Shown here: positions 55,698 through 64,000 of the stretch, in pieces
Position numbering within the stretch: position 1 is the stretch's first letter
Layout of the letters: each line of letters starts with the position of its first letter
Assembly: GCF_900636825.1 (NCBI RefSeq)
Contig: NZ_LR134318.1
Span: forward strand, 4,387,501 to 4,451,500
Direction: 5' to 3'
DNA length: 64,000 nucleotides
Origin: Pseudomonas fluorescens
GTDB lineage: Bacteria; Pseudomonadota; Gammaproteobacteria; Pseudomonadales; Pseudomonadaceae
Made by a program: the position numbers and the translations under genes
Notes under the pieces: generated by a model
The model's database searches: none
The model's input: only the letters and a program-made list of their open reading frames with translations
What the model was told of the DNA's origin: nothing

Positions 55698-56444
55698 GTG
55701 TCCAACGCCCTAAGCGCGGATGATGCTCCGCAGCCTCCGAAGGTGCTCACCACGCCACTGGAAATCTCCAGCAACTTGCGCCAGCTGCAAGACAGCCACG
55801 ATCCGCTGATCATTACGTTCCACGAACGCAGCCAGCGTTTCCAGAGCTACCTGATCAAAGTCGACCGCGACAGCGCCACCATCGCCCTCGACGAAATGAT
55901 TCCGCGCGATGGCGAACGCTTTCTGCTCGCCGGCGAACCGTTCAAGGTTGAAGGCTTCCACGATGGCGTACGCATCGCCTGGGAATGCAACGGCACCCTG
56001 AACATCAAAGAATCCGAGGGCGACCGTTTCTACATCGGCGACCTGCCAACCGAAGTGGTTTACCACCAGCGCCGCAACGCCTTCCGCGCTGCGCTGAAAC
56101 TCGCCGACCTGGTCAGCGTTGAACTCGGCGGCGAAAAACTCAAGACGCCGATCAGCGGCAAACTGCTGGATATCTCGGCGACCGGTTGCAAGCTGCGATT
56201 CGAAGGCGATATCACCAATCGCCTGCAGCTCGGTCAGGTCTACGATCGTATGATCGCCGCGCCGCTGTTCGGCAATCAGCCGACCGCCGTCGAACTGCGT
56301 TATTTGCATTTCGAAGAAAAACTCAACATCACCTTCGCCGGCCTGCGGTTCCACAACATCAGTGGTCAGGCGGCACGCAACGTTGAACGTTTCGTGTATC
56401 AGTTGCAGCGCGAAGCACGCCGTTTCGACAAAGACGATCTCTGA
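55698..56444 (+). CDS. flgZ: c-di-GMP-binding flagellar brake protein FlgZ (YcgR)
   Basis: A 248-residue protein with an N-terminal YcgR domain (about 18-125) and a C-terminal PilZ domain (about 128-240). The c-di-GMP motifs are intact: RxxxR within HQRRNAFRAAL (near 123) and DxSxxG in LLDISATGCKL (near 155). Binding c-di-GMP slows or biases the motor. Start is GTG at 55698 with GGAG upstream. Last gene of the flgM-flgN-flgZ cluster, followed by a terminator. Confidence 0.94.
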   Translation: MSNALSADDAPQPPKVLTTPLEISSNLRQLQDSHDPLIITFHERSQRFQSYLIKVDRDSATIALDEMIPRDGERFLLAGEPFKVEGFHDGVRIAWECNGTLNIKESEGDRFYIGDLPTEVVYHQRRNAFRAALKLADLVSVELGGEKLKTPISGKLLDISATGCKLRFEGDITNRLQLGQVYDRMIAAPLFGNQPTAVELRYLHFEEKLNITFAGLRFHNISGQAARNVERFVYQLQREARRFDKDDL

Positions 56445-56460
56445 TCCGTCGCGGCAAATA

Positions 56461-56492
56461 AAAAGGGCAGCCCCTTACGGGACTGCCCTTTT
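56461..56492 (+). terminator. Rho-independent terminator after flgZ
   Basis: AAAAGGGCAG and CTGCCCTTTT around a 12-nt loop, 17 bp after the flgZ stop; A- and T-tracts on both sides could make it bidirectional. Confidence 0.92.
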
Positions 56493-56572
56493 TCATATCT
56501 GCTGAACGGTGATCTTGTGGTGGAGCAAGCTTCCTCGCCACAGTTTAAGCACCCTTTGCTGACAGAATTGCG

Positions 56573-57961
56573 TCAAGGCCTGCCACCGCTGATATCCGGC
56601 GTCGGTTTGTCATCGCCATCCGGATCGCTCTCGACCACAGAATCATGCTCGGCGACCGGTTCCGGTTCTGGCTCTGGTTCCGGGCTCGCCGGCGCCGGGT
56701 CCTGCACCATCTGCTCTTGCACCACCTGCTCATCGACCCGAGGATCCAGCGCCGCCACCAATGGCGAACTCGACATACTGTCGGGCATCGCCACGTGATG
56801 CAGCGGGGCGTCGTCGACCTGGTGCAGATTGGTTACCGCTTTCGGGCGGATCCGCCACACCAGCACCAGTGCAAAGAAACTGAAAAACGCGTACAGGCTC
56901 TGACTGCCGAGAAACTTCATCAGCACGCCGGCGAGCAGCGGTCCGATGCTCGCGCCCACGCCGTAGGTCACCAGCAGCATCGCCGTCAGCGAAACGCGCC
57001 GATCGCCCTCGACGTGGTCGTTGGAGAACGCCACCGCCAAGGGATACAGGCAGAACTGCACCAGCGAACATAAAAAGCCGACGCCAAACAGCACTTCCAG
57101 CGGCACCTGCGGCAGGATGGCCAACGGCAGCGCCGCGACCGCCAGAAATCCGGCAAAGCAGCGAATCAGCAATGCCCGATCATATCGATCCGACAACCAG
57201 CCCAACGGCCACTGCACCAGCAAGCCGGCGAAGATGCAGCTACCCATGAACAGACCGACCTGCTCCGTCGATAATCCCTGCTGCGAGGCGTACAGCGGCG
57301 CCAGACCGTAGAACGAGCCAATGATCAGGCCGGCACCCAGCACCGTACTCAGCGATTGCGGCACACGCTTGATAAAGAAGCGCGGTTCCATCGGGGCCGG
57401 GTGCAGCGGCGCCGGGTGAATCCGTCGGGTCAGCGTGACCGGTACCAGACACAGCGCAAAGCACAGCGCCACCAGCATCAGCAGTTCCAGACCGAGACCC
57501 GGGTGCATGACCAGAATCAATTGGCCGAGCACCAGACCCAGATAGGAAGCGATCATATAGCCGCTGAACACCAGACCGCGCTGATTGGCGTCCGCCTGCT
57601 CGTTGAGCCAGCTCTCGATCACCATGTATTGGCACATCATGCCCAGACCGACGATGGTCCGCAGCACCAGCCATGCCGGCAGCCAGTCCACCAGACCATG
57701 CCCGAGCACCGCCGCGCCGACGATCCCCGCACACGCCGAATACGCCCGGATATGCCCGACCCGGGCAATCAGCCGGTGGCCGATCTTGCCGCCCAGCACC
57801 AGACCGAAATAGTTGGCCGCCATCAGCGCGCCGACCCAGAGGCCGTCGACATTGTCAGCTGCCAGGCGCAAGGCCAGATACGTAGAGAGAAGGCCCGAGC
57901 CGATCAGCATCATCAGCGAGGCGAAATACAGCGCTCGAAAGGATTTCCAGATTTGGCGCAT
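56573..57961 (-). CDS. MFS transporter (YcaD-like) with acidic proline-rich tail
   Basis: A 462-residue major facilitator with about 12 transmembrane helices (residues 12-385). The loop 2-3 motif is GGKIGHRLIARVGHIRAY and the second-half equivalent GWLSDRYDRALLIRC. GLGMMCQYMVIESWLNEQAD is shared with the YcaD/UMF-type branch. The last 75 residues are cytoplasmic, with PEPEPEPEP and many Asp/Glu. Substrate unknown. It is a single gene facing the flgZ terminator. Confidence 0.88.
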   Translation of the reverse strand: MRQIWKSFRALYFASLMMLIGSGLLSTYLALRLAADNVDGLWVGALMAANYFGLVLGGKIGHRLIARVGHIRAYSACAGIVGAAVLGHGLVDWLPAWLVLRTIVGLGMMCQYMVIESWLNEQADANQRGLVFSGYMIASYLGLVLGQLILVMHPGLGLELLMLVALCFALCLVPVTLTRRIHPAPLHPAPMEPRFFIKRVPQSLSTVLGAGLIIGSFYGLAPLYASQQGLSTEQVGLFMGSCIFAGLLVQWPLGWLSDRYDRALLIRCFAGFLAVAALPLAILPQVPLEVLFGVGFLCSLVQFCLYPLAVAFSNDHVEGDRRVSLTAMLLVTYGVGASIGPLLAGVLMKFLGSQSLYAFFSFFALVLVWRIRPKAVTNLHQVDDAPLHHVAMPDSMSSSPLVAALDPRVDEQVVQEQMVQDPAPASPEPEPEPEPVAEHDSVVESDPDGDDKPTPDISGGRP

Positions 57962-58030
57962 CGGCGTTCCGAGCGGCTCCTTGCAATAGATTCCGGGCTT
58001 TCAAAACGATAGCCCGGTGGCAACACTTCG

Positions 58031-59374
58031 TCAGGCCTGGGCTGCTAGAACACGCCGTTCCCAGGGAGTGATTTCATCGAAGAAACTGGTCAACTCCATG
58101 GTCTTCGAAGCGATGTAGCCTTCGATGAACTCCGCTCCGAACAGTTCCCTCGCCAGCTGACTACGTTTCAGACGTTCAAGCGCGGCGTGCAAGGTACACG
58201 GCAAAGCGAGATTGTCCGGTACGGTGAATTCGCCCTGAATCGCGGCGCTCGGCTCCAGTTGCTGTTCGATGCCATGCAAACCCGCAGCCAGACTGGCGGC
58301 GATCGCCAGATACGGATTCGCGTCGGCGCCGGGCAAGCGGTTTTCGACCCGACGCGCGGCCGCCGAACTGGCGGGAATGCGCAAGCCGGCGGCGCGATTG
58401 TCGTGTGACCAACAGGCGTTGTTCGGCGACGCAAATGGATGGCACAAGCGCTGATAGGAGTTCACATTGGGCGCGAACAGTGCGGTGAAATCTGCCATGC
58501 CGGCCTGCTGACCGCCGATGAAATGGCGAAACATTGCCGTCGGCTCACCGCGCTCATCACTGAACACGTTCTTGCCGCTGGCGATATCGACCAGGCTCTG
58601 GTGAATATGCATCGAGCTGCCGGGGGTGTGCGCTAGCGGCTTGGCCATGCACACCACGGTCAAGCCATGTTTGAGCGCGACTTCTTTGAGCAGATGCTTG
58701 AACAGGAATGTCTGGTCGGCCAGCAGCAGCGGATCACCGTGCAGCAGATTGATCTCGAACTGACTGACACCCATTTCGTGCATGAACGTGTCACGCGGCA
58801 AGCCAAGGGCGGCCATGCATTTATACACTTCGTTGAAGAACGGTCGCAGACCGTTGTTGGAGCTCACGCTGAACGCCGATTGGCCATCCTCGCGACGGCC
58901 ATCAAGCCCCACCGGCGGGCGGAACGGTTGCGTCGGATCAGGGTTCGGCGCGAAGACAAAGAACTCCAGTTCGGTCGCCACCACCGGCGCCAGACCGTGC
59001 GCGGCGTAGCGGGAGATGACCTTCTTGAGCTGCCCGCGGGTCGACAGATTCGAGCTTTCGCCGGTCAGCTCATCGGCGTCGCAGATGGCCAATGCACGCG
59101 GCTCGTCACTCCAGGGTAAACGATGAATCTGCGCAGGGTCGGCGAGCAAGGCGAGGTCGCCGTCATCGCTGCCGTAAAACCGCGCCGGCGGATAACCGCC
59201 CATGATGCATTGCAGCAGCACACCCCGCGCCAACTGCAACCGCCGCCCCTCGAGGAAACCCTCGGCGGTCATCACCTTGCCCCGTGGCACGCCGTTCAGG
59301 TCCGGGGTGACACATTCAATTTCATCAATACCGGCCAATCGCTGTGCGAGTGAACCCTGGCCATCGGTTGTCAT
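58031..59374 (-). CDS. Glutamine synthetase family protein, gamma-glutamylpolyamine synthetase-like
   Basis: A 447-residue type III/PuuA-like GS. N-terminal beta-grasp (ECVTPDLNGVPRGKVM) and catalytic barrel with metal-site ATELEFFVF and GVSQFEINLLH, ATP-site GSSMHIHQSL, and NNACWSHDNRAAGLRIP, AAARRVENRLPGADANPYLA. Lacks the adenylylation Tyr loop of GlnA. Members ligate glutamate to putrescine, spermidine or similar amines. The start MTTDGQGSLAQRLAG has AAGGA upstream. Position matches PA3356. Substrate inferred from family. Confidence 0.9.
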   Translation of the reverse strand: MTTDGQGSLAQRLAGIDEIECVTPDLNGVPRGKVMTAEGFLEGRRLQLARGVLLQCIMGGYPPARFYGSDDGDLALLADPAQIHRLPWSDEPRALAICDADELTGESSNLSTRGQLKKVISRYAAHGLAPVVATELEFFVFAPNPDPTQPFRPPVGLDGRREDGQSAFSVSSNNGLRPFFNEVYKCMAALGLPRDTFMHEMGVSQFEINLLHGDPLLLADQTFLFKHLLKEVALKHGLTVVCMAKPLAHTPGSSMHIHQSLVDIASGKNVFSDERGEPTAMFRHFIGGQQAGMADFTALFAPNVNSYQRLCHPFASPNNACWSHDNRAAGLRIPASSAAARRVENRLPGADANPYLAIAASLAAGLHGIEQQLEPSAAIQGEFTVPDNLALPCTLHAALERLKRSQLARELFGAEFIEGYIASKTMELTSFFDEITPWERRVLAAQA

Positions 59375-59475
59375 GACGCAATCCTTGTTATTGTGCGAGC
59401 CGCAAACGGCAACCCGCACAAAATAGGCTTCGCCTGTTCGGAATATCAAGCAGCGCCCGCAAAAATCCCATCTTC

Positions 59476-59571
59476 TGCAGGAGCCGTAGAAGCTGACGAG
59501 TGCAACGAGGCTGCGATCTTTTGATCTCGCTTTTGAAAATCAAAAGATCGCAGCCTTCGGCAGCTCCTACA
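59476..59571. repeat. Chimeric REP pair
   Basis: The right arm is the standard GATCGCAGCCTTCGGCAGCTCC form while the left arm is the ACGAGTG(C)AACGAGG variant seen at 43540, with an inserted GTAGAAG. Two REP subclasses are thus combined in one element. Confidence 0.85.
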
Positions 59572-59578
59572 CCAGACC

Positions 59579-60271
59579 TTAGGGCAGGTAGAGGCTGAAC
59601 ACGCCGCCGCCCAGCGGGCCGCCGTTGCTGATTTCGGTGCGCCCTTCCACGCCGTTGCGCTGATGCAGCGCGGCAATGCGATTGGCGAAATACAGGCCCA
59701 GCCCGGTGCTGCCGCTGCTGTGATGGATGCCTTGCACATAATCGGCTTGGCGTTCGAGCATTTGCGCAGGGTAACCGTCGCCGTCGTCATTGATGCTCAG
59801 CACCAATTGTCCGGCCTCGTCGCTGACGGTAATCAGCAGCGATTCGCGCGCGTAGCGAATGGCGTTATTGATGCAGTTGGCAAGTACCGAGGCCACCAGT
59901 TCACGGTCGAAAAATCCCAGCGGGCTCAGCGGGTCAACTTCGTAAGTGGCGATGATGCCGCGACTGGCGAACACCTCTTGATGCGCCGCCAGCTGTGCCT
60001 CGATGAAGTCGTCGAGTTCATGATAGGCCGGTTGCAGCGGCAACTGATTGACGCCGAGCTTATACAGCCCGAGCAGTTGCACCAGCATGCCGTTGAGATG
60101 GGCGAATTCGAAGTCGATCACGCCCTGCTCCGCCCCTTCGCGCTGACTTTGCGGCAAGCGCGCCAGCCATTGACTGTGCGCCTGCATAAGCATGGCCAGG
60201 GAGTTTTTCATATCGTGAACGGTGGACGCGATCACCGTGGAAAAATCCAGCGCCGGATCAATCTGGTTCAT
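59579..60271 (-). CDS. Soluble sensor histidine kinase
   Basis: A 230-residue kinase without transmembrane helices, PAS or HAMP. The phosphorylatable His (near 19) is in the unusual H-box STVHDMKNSLAMLM, close to the N-terminus. The ATPase domain has N-box SVLANCINNAIRYA, G1 NDDGDGYP and G2 STGLGLYFA. With no sensor domain it must receive input from a partner. The start MNQIDPALDFS overlaps the upstream response regulator stop by four bases (ATGA), so the two are a pair. Confidence 0.87.
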   Translation of the reverse strand: MNQIDPALDFSTVIASTVHDMKNSLAMLMQAHSQWLARLPQSQREGAEQGVIDFEFAHLNGMLVQLLGLYKLGVNQLPLQPAYHELDDFIEAQLAAHQEVFASRGIIATYEVDPLSPLGFFDRELVASVLANCINNAIRYARESLLITVSDEAGQLVLSINDDGDGYPAQMLERQADYVQGIHHSSGSTGLGLYFANRIAALHQRNGVEGRTEISNGGPLGGGVFSLYLP

Positions 60272-61872
60272 TCGCCAAACGCCTTGCTTTTGAGCTTCTG
60301 ATAACGCGCAAAACGCGCGTCGGTGTCGGGCATCAGGCCGACCATTTTCAGGCAAGCCCGACATTCTTCCAGCTCCGCCGAAGGCACCGCCGTGTCAGTG
60401 CCATGCAGCAGCGACTGGGCCAGGTTCAGCGCGATACTGATGTTCTTCGGCTGCAGCTTCAGCGCTTTGCGGAACACTTCGCGGGCCTCGACCAGGTTGC
60501 CGGTCTTGTAGACCCGTACGCCTTGGCGGTTGAGATCGGCGGCGGCATTGCTGGCGCTGAGAATCGTCGGGTCGTCGGTGAGTTTGGCGATGTCTTTCAT
60601 CACCGCCGGGTCATCGCCATAGATTTCCGCGCAGCTCTTGAGCATCGATGTGCCTGCCTCGGCCTGACCGAGCATTTGCAACTGCTTGGCCACCAGCAAC
60701 GCGGCTTCGGGGCTCATGAATTGCTCCATGCCGTCCAGTCGCATCAGCGCCTGTTCGGTGAGCTTGTCCGCAGTTTCGGCGTCGTTGAGCAACAGGCTGG
60801 TGGCCTTCATCAATCGCGCACGAATCTGCAGGCCCGGATCACTCGGGTTTTCTTTGGCCACGGCGCTGAGGGTGGTGTTGATCTCCAGCCGCGTGCGCGT
60901 GTCAAGGCCGCGGTCGCTGCCCTTGCTGATCAATGCATGGGCGAGGCCGAGATTGCTTTCCGGATCCTTGAAGCGCGACTGCGCGCCTTGCGACACCGCT
61001 TGGCGATAAGCGCGCGACGCCGTTTCGAAATCTTCGTTGGCCATCGCCAGCTTGCCAAGCAAGGCCTGACGACGCACCGCCAGCGGCGACAGGCGAATCG
61101 CTTCCTCCAGCACCCGCTGCGCACCTTTGCTGTCGCCTTCGGCCACCAGCACATCGGCCATGCCGTCATACAGCGCGGGCATCATTGGAAAGACTTTGAG
61201 GGCTTTCTCGTAAACCTCTTTGGCCTGCAAAACCTGGCCGCGCTTGAACAGCAACTTGCCCAGCCCGGCAAATGCCCACGGCAGCGGCCGGTCGGCGATG
61301 ATGCTGTCGTAGAGCCGTTCCAGCGCTTCGTTCTGGTTCATGTCGCGCAGCGCGTCGGCGCGATAGCGCAGGCACAGCGGCGAATAGCGGATGTCCTGTT
61401 TGCACAAGGCGATGCAGGCGTTGAGCACCTCCACCGGCTTGCCACGGTCGAGGGCTTGCAGAATCGGTTTGAGCAACGTCTTGCGCTGTTCCAGACGCTC
61501 CAGCCGCTGGGCCAGGCCCGAGCGGTTGAACGGTTTGGTCAGGTAAGCATCCGGTTCGTGTTCAAGGGCACTGAGCACCATCGCCTGACTGGTTTCGGCG
61601 GTGACCATGACGAACACCGCTTCGTGGCTGATGAGTTTCTCCAGCATCAGGTCTTCGAGGACCTGCTGGCCATTCTTCTTGCCGTCGCCCAGATGGAAAT
61701 CCTGCAGGATGAAGTCATAGGACTTCTGGGCACACATCTTCAGCGCCTGCTCGCCGGAGTCGGCGGTATCGACGTCTTTGACTCCAAGCTCACGCAGCAT
61801 CGAACGAACGGAACTGCGGAAATCCGAGAAATCGTCGACGATCAGAAAACGCTTTTGGTGATACGACAACAT
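60268..61872 (-). CDS. Response regulator with TPR array
   Basis: A 534-residue protein. The receiver (about 7-130) has FLIVDDFSDFRSSV, FILQDFHLGDGKKNG (phosphoacceptor Asp near 58), MVTAETS and YLTKPFN. The rest is a helical repeat region with recognisable TPR units (AFAGLGKLLFKRGQVLQAKEVYEKAL, ALYDGMADVLVAEGDSKGAQRVLEEAI, GVRVYKTGNLVEAREVFRKAL). There is no DNA-binding or enzymatic domain, so output is protein-protein contact. Co-translated with the soluble kinase. Function not known. Confidence 0.9.
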   Translation of the reverse strand: MLSYHQKRFLIVDDFSDFRSSVRSMLRELGVKDVDTADSGEQALKMCAQKSYDFILQDFHLGDGKKNGQQVLEDLMLEKLISHEAVFVMVTAETSQAMVLSALEHEPDAYLTKPFNRSGLAQRLERLEQRKTLLKPILQALDRGKPVEVLNACIALCKQDIRYSPLCLRYRADALRDMNQNEALERLYDSIIADRPLPWAFAGLGKLLFKRGQVLQAKEVYEKALKVFPMMPALYDGMADVLVAEGDSKGAQRVLEEAIRLSPLAVRRQALLGKLAMANEDFETASRAYRQAVSQGAQSRFKDPESNLGLAHALISKGSDRGLDTRTRLEINTTLSAVAKENPSDPGLQIRARLMKATSLLLNDAETADKLTEQALMRLDGMEQFMSPEAALLVAKQLQMLGQAEAGTSMLKSCAEIYGDDPAVMKDIAKLTDDPTILSASNAAADLNRQGVRVYKTGNLVEAREVFRKALKLQPKNISIALNLAQSLLHGTDTAVPSAELEECRACLKMVGLMPDTDARFARYQKLKSKAFGE

Positions 61873-62182
61873 CGAGGATTTCCAGGCAAGTGAAGTGAGG
61901 GCAATTTCAGGCGCGCAGATGATAGCTGCCGGCTAAATGCTATCAAGCGATTTTGGTGCGGCGCTAAAGTCACCGAACGGGTTATCGGCCGCTGTGACAA
62001 AAATCTTGAAGATTGTTGGAGCGTTTACGAACCCACGGCAGTCAACTTTTTAAACAGCTCCCAGTCACGCCGAGGAAACTGTGGAAGGCAAAATGTGAAA
62101 AACAGGATTATCCTGAGCAGTTAACCGTGCGTTTTTTGTTCCACTGCGACCTGCCACTCGTCGCCGTCTGAAGGCCGAATTC
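61873..62182. other. Divergent intergenic region
   Basis: 310 bp between the response regulator-TPR gene and the CheB/CheR fusion. It must hold promoters for both; AT-rich patches occur (TTTTTAAACAG, AATGTGAAAAACAGGATTATCC), but I see no clear sigma-54 or FliA element, no REP and no gene. Confidence 0.5.
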
Positions 62183-64000
62183 ATGACCTCGAAAACACCT
62201 TCCGCGCCTGCCTCGCCTGAGCGCAGGGATCTGGCCCCCAGCCATCTGGACTTTCCAGTAGTCGGCATTGGCGCGTCTGCCGGTGGGTTACAGGCGATCA
62301 AATTGTTTTTTGAGCACATGCCTCAGGACACCGGCATGGCGTTCGTGATCATTCTGCACTTGTCGCCCGATCATCAGAGCATTGCCGACAAGATCATTCA
62401 GGAGTCGACACGGATGCCTGTGCTGCAGGTGAAGGAAGCGGTGCCGATTGAAAAGAATCAGGTGTATGTGATTTCGCCGGCACTCTCGCTGTCGATGAAT
62501 GACGGCTACCTTCGTGTCAGTGCCGCCGGTACGTCGTTGGCCCGGCACACGGCGATCGATCTGTTTTTCCGCGATCTTGCTCATGTCCACCGTGAACGAG
62601 CTTTCTGTGTCGTACTTTCCGGCACGGGCTCGGATGGCGCAGTTGGCTTGTCGCGGATCAAGGAACAAGGCGGCATCACCCTGGTACAAGTGCCGGAAGA
62701 CGCAGAATTCGACGGCATGCCCCGCGCTGCCATCGAAACGCGGATGGTCGACCTCGTGTTGCCCGTGGTCGAAATGCCGCAGAAATTGATGGAGTTATGG
62801 CGCAACTCGAAAGCGATTACGTTGCCGAGCGCTAACGATCCGGACCTCAACACACGCGTTCCTAATACCGAGCAAGAAGCATTGACCGCAGAACAGCGTC
62901 TGCATGACATCCTCATGCACCTGCGCACCAGCACCGGCCACGATTTCAAACATTACAAGCGCGCCACCGTATTGCGGCGCATTGAACGCCGAATGCAAGT
63001 GACCTCGCAGTCCGATCTCAGTGGCTACTACGAATACCTGCAAAACACCGCGGACGAAGCCAAGGCTTTGCTCGGCGATATGTTGATCGGCGTGACCAAC
63101 TTCTTCCGCGACCGCGAGGCTTTTGAAGCGCTGGAGCGCGAGGTGCTGCCGCAACTGGTGCAAGCGGTGGCTGCTTCAACGGAGAAAGAAGAGCTGCGGG
63201 TCTGGTCCGCCGGGTGTTCGACCGGGGAAGAAGCCTACAGTCTGGCGATCCTGCTCGACGACCAGATGCAGGTGCAAAGCAGCAAAGCCAACTTGCAGGT
63301 ATTCGCCACGGACATTGACGAACGGGCGATCAGCGTCGGTCGCGCCGGGATGTATCCGCAGGCGATTGTCACCGACGTGCCCCCCACGCGCCTGCGTCAT
63401 TACTTCGTCAAAGACAACGAGCATTACCGGATCCGCAAGGAAATCCGTGAGAAAGTGCTGTTTGCCAAGCACAGTCTGTTGTCCGATCCGCCGTTCTCGC
63501 AAATCGACCTGATCGTTTGCCGCAACCTGCTGATCTATCTGGACCGCGAAGTGCAGCGCGAAATCCTGCAAATGTTTCACTTCGCATTGCGTTCGGGCGG
63601 ATTCCTGTTTCTCGGCACGTCAGAAAGCGCTGACGCCTGCCAGGAACTGTTCACCCCGGTGGACAAGCGCAACCGCATCTTCCGCGCGAAAACCGGTACG
63701 CCGAACACCCGCCGAACGCCGACCATGCCGCGCGGCGGTTACATCCGCAACAGCATTGCCCAACCCGCGGCTAAAGCCATCGAGCCCGCCAAACAGTCAT
63801 TCGCCGACATTCACCGCCGCGCCATCGAGCGCTCAGCGCCGCCGAGCATCATCGTCGATCACAACGCCGATATTCTGCACATGAGCGACAGCGCAGCGCG
63901 GTTTCTGCGCCATGTCGGCGGTGAGCTGTCGCGCAACCTGCTGACGCTGATCCTGCCGGAGCTGCGTCTCGAGATCCGCACCACGCTATTCCAGGTACAA
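62183..64000 (+). CDS. CheB/CheR fusion chemotaxis-like regulator (3' end beyond window)
   Basis: 606 residues are visible and the frame stays open at the right edge. A CheB methylesterase domain (about 25-215) has the catalytic triad regions VVGIGASAGGLQA (Ser), ILHLSPDHQS (His) and VVLSGTGSDGAVG (Asp). A CheR methyltransferase domain (about 235-500) has TNFFRDREAFEAL, VWSAGCSTGEEAYSLAIL, FATDIDERAISVGR and DLIVCRNLLIYL. A PAS-like region (SIIVDHNADILHMSDSAARFL) begins near 555. Such fusions usually continue with PAS and kinase domains. GAAGG precedes the ATG. Divergent from the kinase/TPR regulator pair. Confidence 0.93.
   Translation, partial: MTSKTPSAPASPERRDLAPSHLDFPVVGIGASAGGLQAIKLFFEHMPQDTGMAFVIILHLSPDHQSIADKIIQESTRMPVLQVKEAVPIEKNQVYVISPALSLSMNDGYLRVSAAGTSLARHTAIDLFFRDLAHVHRERAFCVVLSGTGSDGAVGLSRIKEQGGITLVQVPEDAEFDGMPRAAIETRMVDLVLPVVEMPQKLMELWRNSKAITLPSANDPDLNTRVPNTEQEALTAEQRLHDILMHLRTSTGHDFKHYKRATVLRRIERRMQVTSQSDLSGYYEYLQNTADEAKALLGDMLIGVTNFFRDREAFEALEREVLPQLVQAVAASTEKEELRVWSAGCSTGEEAYSLAILLDDQMQVQSSKANLQVFATDIDERAISVGRAGMYPQAIVTDVPPTRLRHYFVKDNEHYRIRKEIREKVLFAKHSLLSDPPFSQIDLIVCRNLLIYLDREVQREILQMFHFALRSGGFLFLGTSESADACQELFTPVDKRNRIFRAKTGTPNTRRTPTMPRGGYIRNSIAQPAAKAIEPAKQSFADIHRRAIERSAPPSIIVDHNADILHMSDSAARFLRHVGGELSRNLLTLILPELRLEIRTTLFQVQ

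Noticed and set aside
60403..61893. 496-codon open frame antisense to the response regulator-TPR gene
   Set aside because: No motif and it ends across the real gene start; a shadow.

Overview
The window is a GC-rich chromosomal segment from a fluorescent pseudomonad, most likely the Pseudomonas fluorescens group. Three things point there: gene content and order that I recall from P. aeruginosa maps (from memory, no database search was run), at least seventeen inverted REP-type repeats of the 'GTAGGAGCTGCCGAAGGCTGCGATC' class and its relatives in nearly every long gap, and the flagellar, GacS and PhoPQ-OprH gene sets. No rRNA, tRNA, CRISPR array, insertion sequence or prophage was seen. Coding density is high and both strands are used in short operons.

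Layout. 1-11 kb: a thioesterase/acyl-CoA ligase pair, sixA-DUF4389-gpsA, then a tightly packed three-gene unit (TonB-dependent receptor, periplasmic binding protein, hybrid sensor kinase resembling PA1611) followed by fabA-fabB. 11-17.9 kb: a small conserved protein, DUF2058, mazG, relA, rlmD, cysM. 18-25.4 kb: a frameshifted PDDEXK nuclease gene, a PirRS-like two-component pair lacking its receptor gene, gacS and ldhA. 25.4-33.5 kb: housekeeping genes (zinc-ribbon proteins, lipoproteins, arsC, wrbA, a degenerate Tag-family protein, ttcA, Yip1, sprT, a CaiB-family enzyme). 33.7-43.5 kb: dctA with a sigma-54 promoter, an AraC regulator, phoQ-phoP-oprH, a dienelactone hydrolase, pcpS and an RstAB-like pair. 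43.6-48.7 kb: nrdA with a long structured leader and NrdR-like boxes, then a 1.4-kb gene-free repeat block. 48.7-56.5 kb: flgBCDE, cheR, cheV, flgA, flgM, flgN and flgZ. 56.6-64 kb: an MFS transporter, a glutamine-synthetase-family enzyme, a soluble histidine kinase with a response regulator-TPR protein, and the 5' part of a CheB/CheR fusion.

Functional themes. Signal transduction dominates: six sensor kinases (two feeding the Gac/Rsm network by homology), five response regulators, and chemotaxis adaptation proteins. The flagellar block carries a consistent promoter set: sigma-54 sites before flgB and flgA and a textbook FliA site before flgM. The ppGpp synthetase RelA, MazG and NrdA link the segment to growth and nucleotide control.

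The most interesting items are the receptor-binding protein-kinase operon at 4.0-9.0 kb, which looks like a trans-envelope sensing device rather than a transporter; the 140-bp tandem repeat array framed by inverted elements at 47.3-48.6 kb, where nrdA has no nrdB and flgE has no flgF; and the candidate regulatory sites for dctA, oprH, nrdA, fabA and flgA.
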